64,000 nucleotides of DNA from Macrosoma leucophasiata (Eukaryota > Arthropoda > Insecta > Lepidoptera > Hedylidae), in contig JAWQUS010000008.1 of assembly GCA_036365455.1 (NCBI GenBank), positions 18,645,501 through 18,709,500 of the forward strand, in the 5' to 3' direction. Made by a program: the position numbers and the translations under genes. The notes beneath the pieces are model-generated. The model made no database searches. It saw only the letters and a program-made list of their open reading frames with translations, and had not been told where the DNA came from. Below, piece by piece: positions 44,251 to 53,605 of this stretch; the first letter of the stretch is position 1, and each line of letters opens with the position of its first letter.

Positions 44251-45305
44251 ATGTCTCTCGTCAGCCCGGGGTCTAATTTGAACCCCGGACCTTTGTCAGG
44301 CTTACGCGGAGACATGATCCAACACGTAGAGGCCCTTTCGAGAATTTTGATCTATTTTGTAATGGGTTATATTCGGCGGGACCTCTCTCTGACTGCATCA
44401 ATAGTTAATACAGACACAGACAGACCCTGCAGAATATATGGGACTATTGTAATGATAAGTGGTTCGCCAAACTTTGGGCTATGTGGGTGAACTGTGGGAA
44501 CTAGCTGACTGGGGCTGAGAGTGAGATCTGGCACCTGCCTATGTTCTTATTATTATGTCTCTCGTCAGCACGGGGTCCAATTTGAACCCCGGACCTTTGT
44601 CAGGCTTGCGCGGGGACATGGGGGGTCCAACACGTAGAGGCCCTTTCGAGAATTTTGATCTACTTTGTAATGGGTTATATTCGGCGGGACCTCTCTCTGA
44701 CTGCATCAATAGTTAATACAGGCACAGACAGACCCCGCAGAATATAATGGGACTATTGTAATGAAATGTGATTTGCCAAACTTTGGGCTATGTGGGTGAA
44801 CTGGGGGGACTAGCTGGCTGGGCCTATGGAGTGAGATCCGGCACCTGCCTATATTCAACATCTCACATTATCGAATCCTACTTTAGGCAGGTGGTGACTC
44901 GCCTCTCCTTGGTGGGCCCCCCAAACAGCCAACCCGATGGTCGACAGGGGGCAACACTGTTGAGAGAGGCTGGGGGTGTCGAGAGGTGTGGCCCCGGTTT
45001 CACCATCACGAGCGAGTAATCTCGAGCTCGGAGCGGGCTTCCCCGCTATTATGCCTTTAGACACTTCCACCCCCGAGTGTATGGCTCTTGCAGAAATTTA
45101 GACAACAGCCTATTATCCAAATTTCTGCAAATGCCATACCTCTAGCGCCCCACTCTGACCAGCCAATGAAGGCAAGCCAGAGGTGAGAGACCTGATGCTC
45201 TGTCCGGCCGTACCTCTGTGTGGCGGACGAGGCGGAGCCCAGTTCTCTCGGAGGAACTCGAGATGATGGTAGGGGGTGGTGTCGCTACTCACCAACAGCT
45301 CGCCA
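44251..45305 (+). repeat. Repeat R, tandem pair (period 304 bp) and extension
   Basis: ATGTCTCTCGTCAGC starts at 44251 and 44555. Both units continue TTTGAACCCCGGACCTTTGT, ACGTAGAGGCCCTTTCGAGA, TGGGTTATATTCGGCGGGAC, CTGCATCAATAGTTAATACA and CAAACTTTGGGCTATGTGGG. The second extends through GAGCGGGCTTCCCCGCTATT to a (TTA)n tract near 45325. Predicted peptides differ in frame and have stops, so no gene is called. A reverse fragment lies at 31740-31965. Confidence 0.8.
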
Positions 45306-45539
45306 CAAGCTGCTCTGCCCCCATTATTATTATTATTGTTAAAACAAATTATTATTAAATTATTACAGAATCAGATCACAGATAATTTTCAAGTATTAGT
45401 TATTGGCATTTGCGATTCATTGACGGAATAAAAATAATGTTGGATAAGCCACCCACGTAATCTATTTTTGAAAAAAGTGGTGGAGTTTGCCCCATATTTA
45501 TTTTTTTATGTCAAAGGATTGACAGACAAGCAGACGGGT

Positions 45540-46105
45540 CCCGGAAAAATGACTGTTTGTCTGTGTGTTTGTGCACGCAAATATCAGAAACGGTTTATTC
45601 GATTTGCGTTCACAAATATATTGTGGTAAGTTTCACTTAACATTTAGTGTTTGTTCCATGTGAATCGGTTCACAAATAAAAAAGTTATATCAATTTAAAG
45701 AATCATATCGAATATTTTTAGGCTATTCCGAATCTTAGTTCTATCTTTTAGGAGGTTTCGTACCTAAAAGATAAAAACGGACCCCACGGTTTACTAATCC
45801 TCCGCTGCCTGTCTGTCTGTCTGTCCGTCCGTCCATCTGTGTATCACCAGCCTGTATCTCATAAATAGTGATAGCTAGAAAGCTAACATTTTCACAAATT
45901 ATGTATTTCTGATACCGCTATAAAGACAAAATTAATTACTAAAAATAAGAAAAATGTTATGGGGTCCAAGGGGCATACAATAAACGTGTTTGTTTTTTTC
46001 GTATATTTTTTGCTCGATAATAATAACGGTAGCAAGTAGACGCTTTAAATTTTTACAGAATGTTTAGGTCTTATGTTGTATATTTCCTTTCCATAATAAA
46101 TAATT
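45540..46105 (+). repeat. Dispersed repeat with (GTCT)n tracts, copy 2
   Basis: A colinear, highly similar copy of 28578-29140, in the same orientation 17 kb away. It ends in CCATAATAAATAATTAAATA. Confidence 0.75.
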
Positions 46106-46137
46106 AAATAAAAATGAAGTAAATATTAAACCCATAC

Positions 46138-46495
46138 AACATGGTGGCATTGGTGTCGTTGGTGTCATTGGTGTCATTGGTGTTGTTGGTGGCGTAGGTG
46201 TTGTTGGTGACTCTGGTGGTGGTGTTGGTGGCGTTGGTGGTGGTGGTGGTTTTTAGTGGCGATGGAGGCATTGGTGACGTAGGGATATTGTTGGTGTTGG
46301 TGGCATTGGTTGTGATAGTGGTGGTGGTTTTGGTGGCATTGGTGGCGTAGATGTTTGGTGATGTTGGTGTTGGTGTTGGCGTTGATGGCGTTGGTGGCGT
46401 TTGTGGTGGTGGCGGTGGTGGAGGTGGTAGTGGTGACAGTGGAGGTGGTGATAATGGAGGTGGTGATGGTGGAGGTGGTGTTGGTGGCATTAGTG
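46138..46495. repeat. GGT-rich low-complexity tract
   Basis: About 350 bp of GGTGGN/GGTGTTGGTGGC words with strong G/T strand asymmetry. Long frames on both strands (poly-Gly or Pro/Thr-rich) are compositional artefacts. Runs such as GGTGGTGGCGGTGGTGGAGG could form G-quadruplexes on the plus strand. Confidence 0.9.
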
Positions 46496-46499
46496 GTTA

Positions 46500-47965
46500 T
46501 AAATGCACAACGTTAGTATTCAATTTTTCACTTCTGCCGCTTTTTTTATGTATAGATCTATCTTTCATCTTTCATTCTCTGTCAGTAGCACTAATTGACT
46601 GAAACTTTACAATAATTGTCTATAAAAAAGTATTATGCATTGAGGTTTAAAATGGCCTTTTCGAAAATACGTTTCAGCGTAGGATGGACGTTTGTAGGTA
46701 GGTACTTACACGACTGAGCATTTAAACACATGATTAGCCATTTTTCGCAATCCTAGCAGCCTGTGTGCTTTTATCCCCGTTGGCCATACGTCTAACATCG
46801 TGTACAGAGAAGCATTACTATAAAGTAGATTTTATTACCTACCCAAAATGTATATCCAAAAACGCTGCCCAAAGTCACTATTCCACGCGAACAAAGTTGC
46901 AGGTACAGCTAGTATATAATAAATGTGTGTAACGTCCGTTTATGCGAAAAATCATATAACACATGTCACTCACTGTTCTCAACAATGAACCCGCGGATAT
47001 CATCGATTCATTAACGTTAAAATCGAAGTAGCAAGCTTGAAAAAATTGGACGACACTGATTTAATCGAAATATCGAAAACGAATCTACTGCGACACGAAT
47101 CTAACAAAACCTCAGCCTAAACAAATTTATTAAATTTTATAAAAGCTACTCAGAGCATCTGATTAATTTTTTGAAGATGACACCGCATTTTCAGACCTGC
47201 CTTATCAGATTAGCAGTCTAAGAGAAATTAATATCCATGAAACGAAAATTTGAGTAAAAATCTTTTATTAGCTTTTTGATAACCTACTCAGATTTAAAGT
47301 CAAGACCTAAGTATATTTCTGTAAAATGAGGTTATTCTTAAAATTAATAATTTCATTGTTTTGATGAAAATCTTAAACTTTAGAAAAATATGTCGAATGA
47401 GGCATTGCACGTATTTTTACGACCATTGTCTCACCAATTTTGTAACCTTATCATTGAAACCTATGACAGAAACCGGCCCTACATCATTGCATAATTATGA
47501 ATGCATGAATGGCAATTTGTAATTATATCTGTGCAGACAATAATATAATTACTTGGGTTTAACCATATCGTTAGCAATATCCATAATAATTAGAGTAACC
47601 ATACCTAATTCGCTTTGTACCATTTCAGGTAGTAGGATAGATGTCCGTAGTAATATAATTATTAGCATGATGTCCTTAATTAGATATTGCTATGTAATTT
47701 GATATTTATTTTAGGCGCTTCTACTACCTAAATTGTAATATTTTCTATCGGAATGTAATTTCAAATGTGATTTGTGACAGTTTGAACACTGACGCAGATC
47801 AAAAGCTACAAATTTTTAGACTTATATTGAGTGCTACACGCAAAGCCTCAATATTAGCCTCAAAATATATTTTTTTGATACCAACATCAGTAAATTCATA
47901 CACCATTATAATTTTCTATTGTTGTCGAGAAATTAAGAATTTATGTGTTTATTATAAGAATTTAT
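46500..47965. other. AT-rich intron DNA
   Basis: No gene or clear repeat. CGCGAACAAAGTTGCAGGTA CAGCTAGT at 46877-46913 looks like a decayed Helitron-type end. Confidence 0.4.
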
Positions 47966-47970
47966 CTTGA

Positions 47971-48300
47971 ACGAGCTGTGCCCGCGACTTCGTCCGCGTG
48001 AGAATTTATGATTGTTCAGTATCTACCCAGACAAAGTTGTGGACGCAGCTAGTATAAAAGTAGCCTAAGTTACTTCTTATTACATACGCTATCTGCCAGT
48101 GAAAGGCAGTTTGTTCCCATCGGTCCAGCCGTTTCCGAGATTAGCGGGAACAAACAGACAGACAGACAGACAAAAATGGTAAAAAAATGTTTTGGTATAT
48201 GTACCGTGTATACATACATATGCATTTAGTAAAAAGCGGTTATTTTAATATTACAAACAGACACTCCAATTTTATTTATTTGTATAGATTATTGTCGCCT
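47971..48300 (-). mobile_element. Element D, reverse copy
   Basis: GAGCTGTGCCCGCGACTTCG and the inverted GTTGTGGACGCAGCTAGTAT frame the terminal hairpin. AAGTAGCCTAAGTTACTTCT, GGGAACAAACAGACAGACAG and CGGTACATATACCAAAACA-type words (complement) follow to AATTTTATTTATTTGTATAG. Confidence 0.65.
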
Positions 48301-48564
48301 AATATGTCTTCCGGTATATTCACCTACACGCCGTCAGCAGCAGTTTTTGTATTATCTATCTCTCCGAATGTCACGATGATATAAATTTCAGTTTTTGTAT
48401 TATAATGCCGATTATCATGAAACGAAGGCGAGAGTTTGAATGACGAGATAATTTTATATGAAATTGTGTCTTAGGTGACAGTTCATCCGCAAATGTATCT
48501 TATCCGCGGATGAATCGTGCCAGTGTTTGTAGCCTTTCCTTTGAAGCAATTTGACCGATTTTCA

Positions 48565-48925
48565 TGTTTTTTAGGGTTCCGTAGTAAACAAGGAACCCTA
48601 ACAGTTTCGCTATGTCCGTCCGTCCGTCTGTCTGTAATAGTCTGTATGTTCGCCTGCGGATAAGCGCAAAAACTATTGGTACTAGAGACTTGAAATTTGG
48701 TACAAGTATACACCTTAATCACGCCGACAAAGTGTTAGAATAAAAACATGAAAAAAAAATATTTAGGGTACTTCCCCAACATGTAACGCGCGGATATTAT
48801 TTTTTTCGATTTCTATATAGAGTGGGATATTGTTGGATAGGTCTTTAAGAAATGTTAGGGATCTGCAAATATTTTTCGATTTATATAACTGTTCGTGACT
48901 TATTAAGCTTTAAAGTGCCAATTTT
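48565..48925 (-). repeat. Dispersed repeat E, copy 2
   Basis: Inverted relative to 35982-36310. AGGGTTCCGTAGTAAACAAG and a (GTCC/GTCT)n tract mark its outer end; CGTGACTTATTAAGCTTTAA and GTGCCAATTTTCG mark the inner end. Confidence 0.75.
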
Positions 48926-49409
48926 CGTTAGAGTCAAGTACCCTGCAATTACCATCAAAGCAGTTGTTGTTAAAAAATTAAACATTACGGCAATAGTAGC
49001 TATATATAACGAAACTATATATTTCGAAACGAAAATTAAAAAGGGAAATTATCACACTTAAGTTGGCTTTACAAGTTTGTGAATAATAGTCGACAAAAAG
49101 TATTTTAATTCAAATTTCAAACAACTCCATAGAAATGATTTACTTATTTTTTCATTACATTATTCAAACCTAAAAACTACGGAGTCCTGCTTGCGCTTAA
49201 CCGGCTTTTTGCATATATTCGGTAGGTCTGAGAATAGGTCATAAATTACTTTTCATAACGGTAAGGCGATACGAATTTCTCCGGCACAGCTAGTCCGATA
49301 TAAGATTTATAGGCGTCGCACATGTTTCTTAAATGATTACTTTTTATACAAAGAGTTAATGCCAAGGGTAATATTTAATTACTTTCAGGTTTTCAGTTTA
49401 AATAAAAAA

Positions 49410-49718
49410 ACGTAACTTCACGCCTGTAATCCCCGAAGGGGTAGGCAGAGGTAAATGCATGCATTCAATCATACAATCAAACACCTACGACTCGCCGGTT
49501 ACGTTTTGGCCCATGTAACAGGTGGCGAACCTGTTGCCATCTCCGGGCACATTACCAAACTCCGGGGTACTGGGAAACTTCCAGAAAATGGAAAAATCCC
49601 AATAGAAGCAGAGATAAAGGCTTTTAAACCGTTATCTCTAATATCCCCGACCCGGGAATCGAACCCAGGACCTCCAGCGTAATAGTAGTGGCCTGCTACC
49701 ACTACGCTACTGAGGCAG
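49410..49718 (-). mobile_element. tRNA-derived SINE, family S2, near-complete reverse copy
   Basis: Complemented, it begins CTGCCTCAGTAGCGTAGTGG, has the B-box region CTGGGTTCGATTCCCGGGTC, and ends CCCCTTCGGGGATTACAGGC then GTGAAGTTACG. Both Pol III boxes look intact. It lies in the scrt intron, antisense to the gene. Confidence 0.85.
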
Positions 49719-50179
49719 TTTAAATAAAAATATAGAAATAATTGCAACTTGTGCTGAAATATGGTCTTAAGGCGCTGGAAGTGCCACTTGTGCGCGATCC
49801 AACTCCCGAAAATGATCGTGGCATATTTTACCCACTCTACTGAGATTGATCCATTATGACAAGCCTATGTTTCTTACAAGCGTCATTTATACAACATTTA
49901 ATATGTATGCATTATTTATTATATATCACGTAGAAGCGAGCTTTTATCTAATTTGTAATGAGTTAATACAGGCGGGCCCTGAAAAGTACGCTTACCTTAT
50001 GTGCCTGTAATAATAATTTATTGCAATGGCAATTTTGATGATCAATTATCCAAGCATATCAAATTTGGAATAGCTAATAGCAAAAGCTGACATGCAATTA
50101 GAATTCCTCGCGGACGCGTGATGATCGGGTTGCGGCTAGCCACAGTTACACGGATGACGAAATATTATATTTATCTCGA

Positions 50180-50350
50180 TACTAAGCCCATTGCAATATT
50201 TTTATTTTTTTGCAATAACACATGCGAGGGAGAAATTAAAGCAAAATGGAAAGAAAATGTTCACATCGAGCAAGGATCGAACCTGCCACCACCAACCTGC
50301 GACAAACAGTCTATCCGCTTTACCACTAAGCAATTAATACATTTTTGTAC
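50180..50350 (-). mobile_element. tRNA-bearing element, divergent copy
   Basis: The inverted tail (TTTTTTTGCAATAACACATG, AAAATGGAAAGAAAATGTTC) precedes an antisense tRNA-like stretch. Its complement has GCTTAGTGGTAAAGCGGATA (A box) and GGCAGGTTCGATCCTTGCTC (B box). The tail matches the 26-kb and 51-kb elements, but the tRNA part differs. Confidence 0.55.
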
Positions 50351-50800
50351 AAGATTGACCATGTATTTGTACCTAGTTCAACAAACCACACATGTCGTAT
50401 TTTTTTCAAGATATATCGCACATTTTTCAACCCTGACTCCAAAAAATAAGTAATAATCAGTCAACAAAATGACGACATATTATTATAACGTGTAATAATT
50501 AGGCTAGGCATATTTCTTTTTACTTTAAGCCTGGGTTGCATCAAGATATTTGTTAAATTGTTATTGTAACATTTCACATCCTTTCATCACATTTCCAACC
50601 CACTTCCTTTTTGAGTAACATAAAATATCTTATTTAATTTAGTCCTAAGCTTTTTTCATAAGCATCAAGTTGTTTGTTTCATCAGTTAACTCATTTTTAA
50701 GGTAGATTTTAGGCAATTAAACTGAGAAAACCGCTTCTAAAATCACTCAACAGCTTATCTATTACTGGCGTACAAACATTCAAACAGATAGACGAAATAT
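50351..50800. other. AT-rich intron DNA
   Basis: No feature recognised. Confidence 0.4.
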
Positions 50801-50814
50801 ATTTTATTTTAAAG

Positions 50815-51195
50815 AAAAAAAAAACCCTTTCTTTCCATTTTTCTTTAAAATAAAATATATTTCACAAGCATCTGGTAATGCGAAATAATATAAAACAATT
50901 ATTAAGGGTAAAAGCGACTTCTTTACGATATTCAATAAACTGCAAATATTATATCGGTTGCCTAACTAGCATAGTTGGCATTTATTGCTGCTACCATAAA
51001 GCAATGCAATAAATGTGAAGGAAAGATTTGACAAATCGGGCAGGACTTCAGTAGCTCAATTGGAAGAGCGGCTGGACTAGATTCCCAGTAGGCCGCGAGT
51101 TCGAGTCTCGCCTGAAGTCAAATTTTTCTTTCCATTTTTCTTTAAAATAAAATATATTTCACAAGCATGTGTTCATGCGAAATAATATAAAACAG
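50815..51195 (+). mobile_element. tRNA-bearing foldback element, copy D (best preserved)
   Basis: Layout: tail (TTTCTTTCCATTTTTCTTTA ... GCGAAATAATATAAAAC, 50828-50898), body (AAGGGTAAAAGCGACTTCTT ... GGAAAGATTTGAC), tRNA-like unit, then the same tail again in direct orientation to 51195. The tRNA-like unit (about 51052-51119) has acceptor ACTTCAG/CTGAAGT (7 of 7 pairs), D stem GCTC/GAGC, T stem GCGAG/CTCGC with TTCGAGT loop, anticodon stem GCTGG/CCAGT, and a 9-nt anticodon loop ACTAGATTC. No CCA is encoded, as normal in eukaryotes. The oversized loop makes decoding unlikely. Confidence 0.8.
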
Positions 51196-51199
51196 ATAG

Positions 51200-51730
51200 A
51201 CGAAAGTTAAATAAAACTAATTTTAGCATCTATTGGCCTTATAAAGACCACTCCCATTTTTAAATACTAGTCCCAGGTCTCATAAAGCAATAAGACACAG
51301 TGTTCGATGGCACCCCTTCAAATGTCTGTAATGAGAATAAATCAATAGCGAGGTAGGTACCCACGTAGCTAATACGTTTAAACCCTCTCTGTCAGTGATC
51401 TAGGTGTATTATAATGGTCTAGGTATACATACATGCCCCGGCATCCTGTGTAACAAAGGACTCTGCGAATTAGCGATTGTACACGGTTAGGGCTTTGTAG
51501 ATTTATATAGGTCACCATTATGTTGCATAAAAATCTTAGAATGTTTTGTGGAAAGTGTTTAAATTTGTTCTTTGATCCAGTTAAAACCTGTTAGTATAGT
51601 TTTTATATTTCTTTGTTCGATATTTTATGGTTAATTGGGTGGAAAATTTCTATATTGTTGTAACGTACCTGTAAAATAAGATAGGATAGGATTAAATTAA
51701 TCTGTACTTAAATATATAAATATATATCTA
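51200..51730. other. AT-rich intron DNA
   Basis: No feature recognised. Confidence 0.4.
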
Positions 51731-51734
51731 TATA

Positions 51735-51905
51735 CCCGGTTAGTCCAGCGTTGTGAGACGATCGTTTGATTCGAGAAAGGACAAATATTTGTATGGCCTA
51801 CAGATATTAGTTTCAAGTCTGGGCGTTTGTGTATGTGTTGTGTGTGTAAAACAACAACCACGACAGAGGTTTATACCTAGTGTACGGCTGTGAGTAAGCG
51901 TTTTA
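51735..51905 (+). mobile_element. tRNA-derived SINE, family S1
   Basis: CCCGGTTAGTCCAGCGTTGT, GACAAATATTTGTATGGCCT, ACAGATATTAGTTTCAAGTC, GGGCGTTTGTGTATGTGTTG and TACGGCTGTGAGTAAGCG. It has lost part of the B-box region. Confidence 0.7.
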
Positions 51906-52076
51906 CAAATAAATAAAATTGGAGTATCTGTTTGTAATACTCGTATAAAAATAACCGCTTTTTTCTATACAAATAAATAAAATTGGAGTGTCTGTTTGTA
52001 ATATAAAAATAACCGCTTTTTACTAAATGCAATGTATACACGGTACATATACCAAAACAACTTTTTTTTTTATTTT

Positions 52077-52111
<35 letters not shown>

Positions 52112-52280
52112 TCCGGGTAATCTCGAGAATGGCTGCACCGACTTTGTCGGGACTTTCACTGGTAGATAGCTCATGTAATAAGGCGTAACTTAGGCTACTT
52201 TTATACTAGTTGCGCCCACGACTTCGTCCGGGTAGGTACTGAACAATCATAAATTCTCACGGAGACGAAGTCGCGAAGCT
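51906..52280 (+). mobile_element. Element D, simple copy
   Basis: AAATAAATAAAATTGGAGTA is partly duplicated (51905 and 51965), then CGGTACATATACCAAAACAA, a (GTCT)n tract, GGCTGCACCGACTTTGTCGG, ATAAGGCGTAACTTAGGCTA, and the terminal ACTAGTTGCGCCCACGACTT with inverted GGAGACGAAGTCGCG. Confidence 0.65.
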
Positions 52281-52555
52281 TGTAACATTATCATACAAAA
52301 ACTGTGTGAGCAAAAAACGAGGGATTAAATGAATTTTGATTTATGTGTATGCCCTGATAACTAAAAAAAACACGCAGACTAAGTCGCTGACAAAAGTATT
52401 AAATATTTATTTAGTGGTAACGTTTTAATATTATTTATATCTAAATATAAAAAAAATATTATCATATTTTTAAAAATTCTGCAAGAAACTACTGAAAACC
52501 TTCACCATAGAAACACAACAACAAATTGGTACATTTTTGAAGCCATAGCGAGTAT
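52281..52555. other. AT-rich intron DNA
   Basis: No feature recognised. Confidence 0.4.
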
Positions 52556-52557
52556 AT

Positions 52558-52775
52558 AATAATTTACATTTTATTTTATGTGATGAAGTGGTAAACAATC
52601 ATACAATTTACATTGATGGTTAGTAATACCACAGTCTAAAGAAAGGTAATACTGTAGCCTATAAAAACATACACGAAATCAGAGATTTCAACGTAGATAC
52701 GGTCAGCGGTGCCACTCCTGAGATCTAAGATATTATGCCTCTGTGCCGGAAATTACGAGGTTAAAACAAATGTCA
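52558..52775 (-). repeat. Dispersed repeat family C, reverse
   Basis: TTTATGTGATGAAGTGGTAA, ATTTACATTGATGGTTAGTA, CAGCGGTGCCACTCCTGAGA, TATTATGCCTCTGTGCCGGA and AATTACGAGG follow the family order in complement. Confidence 0.75.
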
Positions 52776-53255
52776 AATGCTATGTTAATATTTTTCTTTA
52801 GTGCATACGACGCTACCCACTAAAGCGTATCGTTGGTAGTTAAAATCAATAAGGCTTATAATGATGAGGCAATCAATAAAAGCCAGCAATCCGCTCACCC
52901 AGCAATCCTAGTCACACAGTTTAATCTCGCTGGATCGCGTCTATAGTGATCAATTTGTAAGCAATCCACCCCAATTTCGTACAATGTATTACACACAGTA
53001 ATTATTTTGCTGTGCGAAAATTCGGTATCGGTAATAGATAGTACCAAACATATTTTTTCATACAATAAATGTTAAGGCCATTGCCTTACAAAAAAACATC
53101 AAGCATATCATTGGTGTGAGCAACGCGTTTGAATGATTAGATTTGTTTTTCCGCGCGCTATATTTTGTGACAACTTCTAAGATATTCAGTGTACCTTATG
53201 TAATACAATATTATGCAAGAAATGCGTAAGTTAACTGAAGTATTCAATATGATAA
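52776..53255. other. AT-rich intron DNA
   Basis: No gene or repeat recognised between the family C fragment and the LINE-B tail. Confidence 0.4.
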
Positions 53256-53258
53256 TGA

Positions 53259-53259
53259 T

Positions 53260-53294
<35 letters not shown>

Positions 53295-53297
53295 TTA
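53259..53297 (-). repeat. (TAAA)n tail of LINE-B
   Basis: About nine TTTA units on the plus strand form the poly-TAAA 3' tail on the element's sense strand, as in LINE-A. Confidence 0.9.
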
Positions 53298-53605
53298 TCA
53301 ATATAGCACACAAAACAGATAACAATTTCATTTAACATTCAGGAGTTTGTATAAGAGTAATGATCTAAATTGTAATCCAAAACATGCATGCCTATAAGCT
53401 ACATAAATTAATATTTATTTTATATGTTTTTTTTTTTTTTCGTTACAATTTTTTTAAATTTTCTGTGTTCTAATCATTTATGAGAAAATTTACAAATAAT
53501 TTAAATACAATTTGGAAAAACAGTATAAAAATACAATTATTATTATATTACTCATTATCATTATTATTATTAATTATTGAACATATTAAAATATAAATAT
53601 AGTTA

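Noticed and set aside
44251..44490. Open frame in repeat R
   Set aside because: The second tandem copy and the reverse copy at 31.7 kb do not preserve the frame.
46104..46490. 128-residue Pro/Thr-rich minus-strand frame and 83-residue Gly-rich plus-strand frame
   Set aside because: Both are translations of a GGT-type low-complexity tract.
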